Shown: in pieces, positions 16,715 through 21,288 of the stretch
Position numbering within the stretch: the stretch's first letter is position 1
Layout: each line of letters starts with the position of its first letter
Translations under genes and position numbers: made by a program
Notes under the pieces: generated by a model
Databases searched by the model: none
The model's input: the letters and a program-made list of their open reading frames with translations, nothing else
Told to the model about the DNA's origin: nothing
Assembly (NCBI GenBank): GCA_014859785.1
Contig: JACUTP010000010.1
Span: 1 to 21,288 of the forward strand
Origin: Candidatus Methanoperedentaceae archaeon
GTDB lineage: Archaea; Halobacteriota; Methanosarcinia; Methanosarcinales; Methanoperedenaceae
Direction: 5' to 3'
DNA length: 21,288 nt

Positions 16715-19700
16715 AGTTAGACTCATTAGAGTACATTGATGAAAACAATAAACAGGTTCCTGTTATTCAAAAAGATAATGAACAGTTATCTCAGTTATCT
16801 CCTTTGTCCCTCAGTATCCTTGATTCTATAATAAATAAAAAAGTAACTATAATATTTTCACAAGGCCCACTAAATTTAACACCTATTATTTCTTGTCTGT
16901 TTGCCTATCTAAAAAATCAGGATGTACTTATCGGAATGCCAAAGGCATTGTTTAAAGATTTTTATGGTACTAAAATAAGTAAAGGCAATTATACTAAAAT
17001 ATATTTTTCTTTATTATATCGACGTAATTTTCCTTCTTCCTCAAGATACTTTTATTATGATATGCTTTGGTGTAATGGGAAAATTGATGACGAACTAAAT
17101 GAACTTGTTGAACTGGATATTGAAACTTACCCGACACACGGCGCTTTATCACAAAAACGAAAATATGAAGAAACAATTGTAGAGAGACTGAATAACGGCA
17201 GTTTTCAAAATATTCCTAAAATCGTCTCAATACCGATAGAAGGTATAACCCCTTCTGGATTAATTGACGAAAAAGAGATCAAATTTGAAAAACTTGGTTA
17301 TAAGTTAGAAAAATTTGACCCGAAACTGATAATTTATGAATCGATAAATGAACGGCGCTATAGTTTGAATAACATCACGGAATTAATAAAATCTGTTAAA
17401 ACGTCTGAGAGAAAAATACTACTACATTTTTCGTGGCCTTATTTAAAAGGGCTATCTGCGTTTCTAACAACGTTAAAAGACGAAGATGATATCAATGTTT
17501 TTCACATTGGAAAAAGACTTTGTATAGAAAATCGCAAAAAAATTAAAAAACCATCTCCAAATATAATCCATCTTTCTTTGGAGGGAGAACTTTGGGACAA
17601 GGTCTATTATCCAATTGAAAATTCTTTGGATTTTAAAATAAGATTACCAGCATCAAACATAAAAATAGAAAGTCTCTCAGTTGATGATATTAAAAACTGG
17701 GATTGGTATTTTGATACAATAATTGAAGATATTTGGAAGATTCTGAGATCTGAACCAATTGGTGGGTTTGAAGGTAATATTCTCAAATTTCCACCTGTCA
17801 TAAACACATTTCTATGCCCTTCAGAAATTAAAAGGAGTGTATTTTTAGAAAATAAATGGTCATCTCTCCCTATAAACGAATCAATTTCTATAAATAAAGG
17901 AGAAAGCAGTACTGCAATTAGAGCATTTAATGGTTTATGTTTTGATATAGAAAGATTTCGAGACCTATCATACGAACTAAGAGGGATTTATACCAATTCT
18001 ACTGTCACTAAAAAAACTCTTTTGCAAACTTATTTTATTGAAAAAATAATAGATATATTTGAGCAAACCCACGAAAGCAATAATAATTCTAACAAAACAG
18101 CTCAAACATCCATTATTGTTGCAAATCTATATCCTCAGCTTATAAAAACAAAAACTTCATTCTCAGATTCTTTAAGTTATTTATTTACTTCATTTAAAAA
18201 TATTAAAAATTCAGTTCAAATACGTCGCACAAATAATACCATTTTTGTAGAATCTAAATCCAAAAATGGTGAAATAATTAAGGAAATCGTTTTTGAGAAC
18301 GGCGCCATTCAAAAAGCAGGTATTAAAAATATTAAACAATTTTTTTCAAACAATATTCCTGAAATGAATGTAATATTTTCTCAAAAAGAAGAGCATTTAG
18401 AAATAACTGAACACATAAATCTACAAGTAGAATATTTAGAGTTAACTCAATTTAAAACTATCAAAAAGCAATCTCTCAAAGATTTTGTTATTTACAAAGC
18501 TATTGTAAAAGACGATGGTTCATGCCATGAGAAAAAACTCACAAACATTTCATTTGAAAGAAAATACAGTAATTTAATTTTAAATGTTAAAGTAGAGCAA
18601 AGAACTGATAATCATCCTAAAAATGTTGTTGAAAAAGAGATACAAATTAAATATACAGAGCTTGCAAAAATGCAAACTCTACCATACGAAATCATTAAAT
18701 CAAGCGAGTTAGTAATACCAGGCCCAATTCCATTTCATACAATATCTGATGATGATATATTAATCTCTCATGGGTATGATGCTTTGTTACTGCCTTTTAA
18801 AGAGATTATATTTTTTGCCTATCCTGGAAGAAATTTTAAAGAATTATTGAAACAAATACAATTATATAAAGATATTGTTTCTGAAGGTGAAACAAAAATT
18901 TCCCAAAGAGACCTGCTATTCTCAATTGAGCATACAAATAAAAGCTGCCGTTTTGAGTTGCCGCCTAAACCAGATGTTAAAAATATAATAGAAGATGAAT
19001 CCGATACACCAATAGATTCTGCAATAAGGCAAGAACAGTTGGATGAATCAAATGTTGATGAAACTGAAGTTGAAGAGATGAAAACGCTCAAAGAGATATG
19101 GGCTCAAGCACAACAAAAAGAACAGAATGAGCCGCAAAAACGATCAATTATTCACAATCCTTCAAAAGAATACATAAACTTAGATGTTATATTTGAGGAT
19201 GGAACAACAGACACTATTTCTTTCCAAAAAGGTATATTGATAAGGAAAAAATACGGGGATGATTACAATCTTTCGTCCATTGATGAGCTTTCTGAAAATG
19301 ACCAAATAATTTATATTCAAACGGATGAACGTGATAGTATAGAAAATTATTTATTAAAAACTATATTAAGTGAAGATGAAATGTCATTGGAGGATATTAC
19401 AAAACCATTGACAGCCTTGAAAACATTTTACGAAACGATTCACTCTTTAAATTTCAAACAAAGTTATGATGAAACTAAAATGAAGAAATTTGATTGGCTT
19501 TCACCAGAACAAAAAGAGAATCTTTTCGAAATATTTAGTATATTATTTAATAAAGATCAATCAAATTTACAAAATACTTTAGCTCTATTAATCGATAGTA
19601 GTATATGGAAAGGGTTGATAAAACCAGAGACATTAATGCAAATTTTTGAAAAAGGTACTAAAAATATTACATATTCTAAATTATTTAACTTAGCTAAATG

Positions 19701-20007
19701 TATGGGTTTAAATTATAAAGAAAGTTCGTTCCAACAGTTATGTTCAACTGCTATAAATGAAGATACTCATTATTCATTCCATGATGACAAAAACGTAATG
19801 GCTATAGGGCGACTTCTTGGGTATATGGGAATTATAGAAAATTATCAAATGATTAATGAAAAAGGAATCAGAATCGGTACATTTCTCCGACAAGTCGGTC
19901 GCTCGATAAATAGGGTAGCTAACGGAAATGGGGATAATTTTAATGAAATGGACATAGCCATTGAGGAAAAAATGAAAAAATGTACAATTGTTAAAATAGA
20001 AGTATGA
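16705..20007 (+). CDS. 1100-residue operon protein, possibly DrmE-like; function unknown
   Basis: I do not recognise a full domain with confidence. The position after drmC, the 10-bp overlap and the size suggest a DISARM accessory protein, and the uncharacterised DrmE of class 2 DISARM is the nearest candidate. Residues about 46-80 (KVTIIFSQGPLNLTPIIS, then LIGMPK) have the layout of helicase motifs I and Ia but lack the GK(S/T), so the protein could be a dead helicase-like fold. A beta-rich middle (about 480-700) and an acidic linker (about 760-812, DETEVEEMK) follow. The C-terminal 300 residues are helical and end with IGRLLGYMG, IRIGTFLRQVGRSIN and NFNEMDIAIEEKMKK. No nuclease, protease or methyltransferase motif was seen. 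AGGGGA at 16695-16700 precedes the ATG. Confidence 0.6.
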   Translation: MAIKLDSLEYIDENNKQVPVIQKDNEQLSQLSPLSLSILDSIINKKVTIIFSQGPLNLTPIISCLFAYLKNQDVLIGMPKALFKDFYGTKISKGNYTKIYFSLLYRRNFPSSSRYFYYDMLWCNGKIDDELNELVELDIETYPTHGALSQKRKYEETIVERLNNGSFQNIPKIVSIPIEGITPSGLIDEKEIKFEKLGYKLEKFDPKLIIYESINERRYSLNNITELIKSVKTSERKILLHFSWPYLKGLSAFLTTLKDEDDINVFHIGKRLCIENRKKIKKPSPNIIHLSLEGELWDKVYYPIENSLDFKIRLPASNIKIESLSVDDIKNWDWYFDTIIEDIWKILRSEPIGGFEGNILKFPPVINTFLCPSEIKRSVFLENKWSSLPINESISINKGESSTAIRAFNGLCFDIERFRDLSYELRGIYTNSTVTKKTLLQTYFIEKIIDIFEQTHESNNNSNKTAQTSIIVANLYPQLIKTKTSFSDSLSYLFTSFKNIKNSVQIRRTNNTIFVESKSKNGEIIKEIVFENGAIQKAGIKNIKQFFSNNIPEMNVIFSQKEEHLEITEHINLQVEYLELTQFKTIKKQSLKDFVIYKAIVKDDGSCHEKKLTNISFERKYSNLILNVKVEQRTDNHPKNVVEKEIQIKYTELAKMQTLPYEIIKSSELVIPGPIPFHTISDDDILISHGYDALLLPFKEIIFFAYPGRNFKELLKQIQLYKDIVSEGETKISQRDLLFSIEHTNKSCRFELPPKPDVKNIIEDESDTPIDSAIRQEQLDESNVDETEVEEMKTLKEIWAQAQQKEQNEPQKRSIIHNPSKEYINLDVIFEDGTTDTISFQKGILIRKKYGDDYNLSSIDELSENDQIIYIQTDERDSIENYLLKTILSEDEMSLEDITKPLTALKTFYETIHSLNFKQSYDETKMKKFDWLSPEQKENLFEIFSILFNKDQSNLQNTLALLIDSSIWKGLIKPETLMQIFEKGTKNITYSKLFNLAKCMGLNYKESSFQQLCSTAINEDTHYSFHDDKNVMAIGRLLGYMGIIENYQMINEKGIRIGTFLRQVGRSINRVANGNGDNFNEMDIAIEEKMKKCTIVKIEV

Positions 20008-20016
20008 ATATTATTT

Positions 20017-20032
20017 TATATTTATAAATATA
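20017..20032. repeat. 16-bp perfect AT palindrome between the giant gene and the radical SAM gene
   Basis: The bases tatatttataaatata read the same on both strands. The site lies in the 37-bp gap before the TTG start. It also looks like a TATA box, but a start site 25 bp away would fall inside the gene, so a promoter here would give a leaderless or shortened product. In such AT-rich DNA it may be chance. Confidence 0.3.
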
Positions 20033-20044
20033 TTGAGGTAAAAT

Positions 20045-21229
20045 TTGAATCAAAATATCCTTTTAGTACAACCAAAATTTCCAACCCCTTCAAAGAGTCT
20101 CAACCATAAAGACTTCCTTCCAATTCCATTATTGAAAATTGCATCATACCATAAAACTTTAAATGACGCCCCACATCTTGTTCATGGAAAAGTAAACATT
20201 GATTTTGAGCCTGATTTAATATATATTACATCGCTCTTCACTTATTGGCAAAAAGAATTTTGGGAAACTGCTGAATATTATAGAACTCTTTTCCCGAACA
20301 CCCCAATTAATGTTGGCGGTATTTATGTATCCCTATTTTTTGAGAATTCTGAATTTCAAAAAAAATGCGCTGAACTTAAGGTGACAGCGAATAAGGGAAC
20401 AGTTGAAAAATTCGAAAAATCACCACCTGATTATAGTCTTGTTGATGTCGATTACCAGATAATTCATGCTTCACGTGGCTGCAAACGCCATTGTACATTT
20501 TGCGGAGTATGGAAGATAGAACAAGAATTTGTTCCAAAGGAAAGTATCAAAAATGAAATTGTAAAGAACAAACTTGTATTTTATGATAATAATTTACTGG
20601 CAAACCCATATATTGAAAGAATTTTAAAGGAACTTTCCGAGCTTAAAATCAAAGGAAAGTCTGTTTATTCCGAAAGCCAGAGCGGGTTTGATGGAAGATT
20701 ACTTACTTTGAAACTCGCCAAATTGCTTAAAAAAGCACGATTTATTAATCCAAGAATCGCATGGGATAATTCCTTTGAAGAGTGGAATAAAATTGAAAAG
20801 CAAATCAACATTTTACTCAAAGCAGGTTATAAATCTAAAGATATTTCAATATTCATGATATATAATTGGGACTATACTTTTGATGAAATGGAATTGAAAA
20901 GAAAAAAGTGTTTTGAGTGGGGAGTACAAATTGCCGATTGCAGGAATAGACCATTAACTCAAGAATTTGATGATTATAATGGTCGGGTCGAACAAACAAA
21001 TAAAGACTATTATATTCATAAAAATCAAGGATGGACAGATCTAAAAGTAAAAAAATTTAGAAAAAATGTTCGGCGCCAGAATATTTGTGTAAGAAATGGT
21101 TACAAGTTTCACTCATCAAAATTAGAAAGAAAAGTGGTTCCCAAATCAGATTATTTTAAAATTGTTTCTATGCCAATGCATGAGATCAAGAGGTTACTAC
21201 CGGATGCATGGTGGCCTTCTGAACTTTAA
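20045..21229 (+). CDS. Radical SAM protein with a degenerate B12-binding-like N-terminus
   Basis: This is a 394-residue protein. The radical SAM motif CKRHCTFC (Cys146, Cys150, Cys153) should hold a 4Fe-4S cluster that cleaves S-adenosylmethionine. Residues 1-130 look like a Rossmann-type B12-binding domain (LLVQPKFP, then DLIYITSLFTYW, then INVGGIY at 88-94), but the cobalamin-ligating DxHxxG motif is absent. The C-terminal half has distinctive stretches (FYDNNLLANPYIERI, YSESQSGFDGRLL, VQIADCRNRPL, RRQNICVRNG) and further Cys at 289, 299 and 348 that could hold a second cluster. The substrate is unknown. The TTG start is supported by GAGGT (20035-20039) 5 nt upstream. It lies 37 bp after the giant gene, on the same strand and in the same AT-rich DNA, so it may be part of the defence operon. 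Confidence 0.75.
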   Translation: MNQNILLVQPKFPTPSKSLNHKDFLPIPLLKIASYHKTLNDAPHLVHGKVNIDFEPDLIYITSLFTYWQKEFWETAEYYRTLFPNTPINVGGIYVSLFFENSEFQKKCAELKVTANKGTVEKFEKSPPDYSLVDVDYQIIHASRGCKRHCTFCGVWKIEQEFVPKESIKNEIVKNKLVFYDNNLLANPYIERILKELSELKIKGKSVYSESQSGFDGRLLTLKLAKLLKKARFINPRIAWDNSFEEWNKIEKQINILLKAGYKSKDISIFMIYNWDYTFDEMELKRKKCFEWGVQIADCRNRPLTQEFDDYNGRVEQTNKDYYIHKNQGWTDLKVKKFRKNVRRQNICVRNGYKFHSSKLERKVVPKSDYFKIVSMPMHEIKRLLPDAWWPSEL

Positions 21230-21288
21230 CCTGACTGTTATATGAACAAAGTTCAACCTGACCATACGTTGAAAAGTGCCGATAGGGT

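Noticed and set aside
20045..21229. Radical SAM protein as a viperin-type antiviral enzyme
   Set aside because: The cluster motif is CxxxCxxC as in all such enzymes, but the surrounding sequence (SRGCKRHCTFCGVW, B12-like N-terminus) is not that of viperins.
21243..21255. Hairpin tgaac-aaa-gttca after the radical SAM gene as a terminator
   Set aside because: The arms are only 5 bp and no T-tract follows. It is too weak to call.
1..21288. CRISPR arrays, tRNA or rRNA genes, integrases
   Set aside because: No regularly spaced repeats, cloverleaf-like sequence, rRNA-like stretch or tyrosine/serine recombinase motif was found by eye on either strand.

Overview
The window reads as chromosomal DNA of a methanogen-lineage archaeon, most plausibly a Methanosarcinales or 'Ca. 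Methanoperedens' (ANME-2d) type. The strongest lineage clue is a methanogenesis marker protein 11 homologue at 7761-8645. Supporting clues are archaeal TATA-like boxes, a membrane-anchored extracytoplasmic Lon-type (S16) protease and DUF1670-like fragments. The assignment is inferred from protein families only.

Layout. (1) 1-1243: a possible gene end running in from the left, an IS3-family element whose OrfB has lost its catalytic core by an in-frame internal deletion, and about 350 bp with no convincing gene. (2) 1244-5362: a cell-surface group, namely a membrane-anchored Ig/CARDB-like protein, a polysaccharide flippase and a GT-C-like polytopic membrane protein. These probably build or export a surface glycan. 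(3) 5363-5825: a decayed DUF1670-like gene with a near-perfect Shine-Dalgarno sequence. (4) 5826-10087: the S16 protease on the minus strand, divergent from a two-gene operon of marker protein 11 and an IorA-like thiamine-diphosphate protein joined by an ATGA overlap. One shared TATA element appears to serve both directions. (5) 10088-10683: a boundary with a truncated DUF1670-like fragment on the minus strand, three tandem 11-bp repeats and a promoter. (6) 10684-21229: a visibly more AT-rich operon that looks like acquired defence DNA.

The defence operon is the main interest. It encodes a DrmA-like DExH helicase, a DUF1998 DrmB-like protein with many cysteine pairs, and a single-HKD phospholipase-D DrmC-like protein. 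An 1100-residue protein follows that I can only tentatively relate to DrmE. After a 37-bp gap comes a radical SAM protein from a TTG start. The first four genes are separated by 2 bp or less, or overlap, so they are very probably one transcript. DrmA, DrmB and DrmC are the core of the DISARM anti-phage system. DISARM normally also carries a DNA methyltransferase, and none is seen here. The operon may therefore be a methylase-free DISARM variant in which self-recognition works differently, with the giant protein and perhaps the radical SAM enzyme as variant-specific parts.
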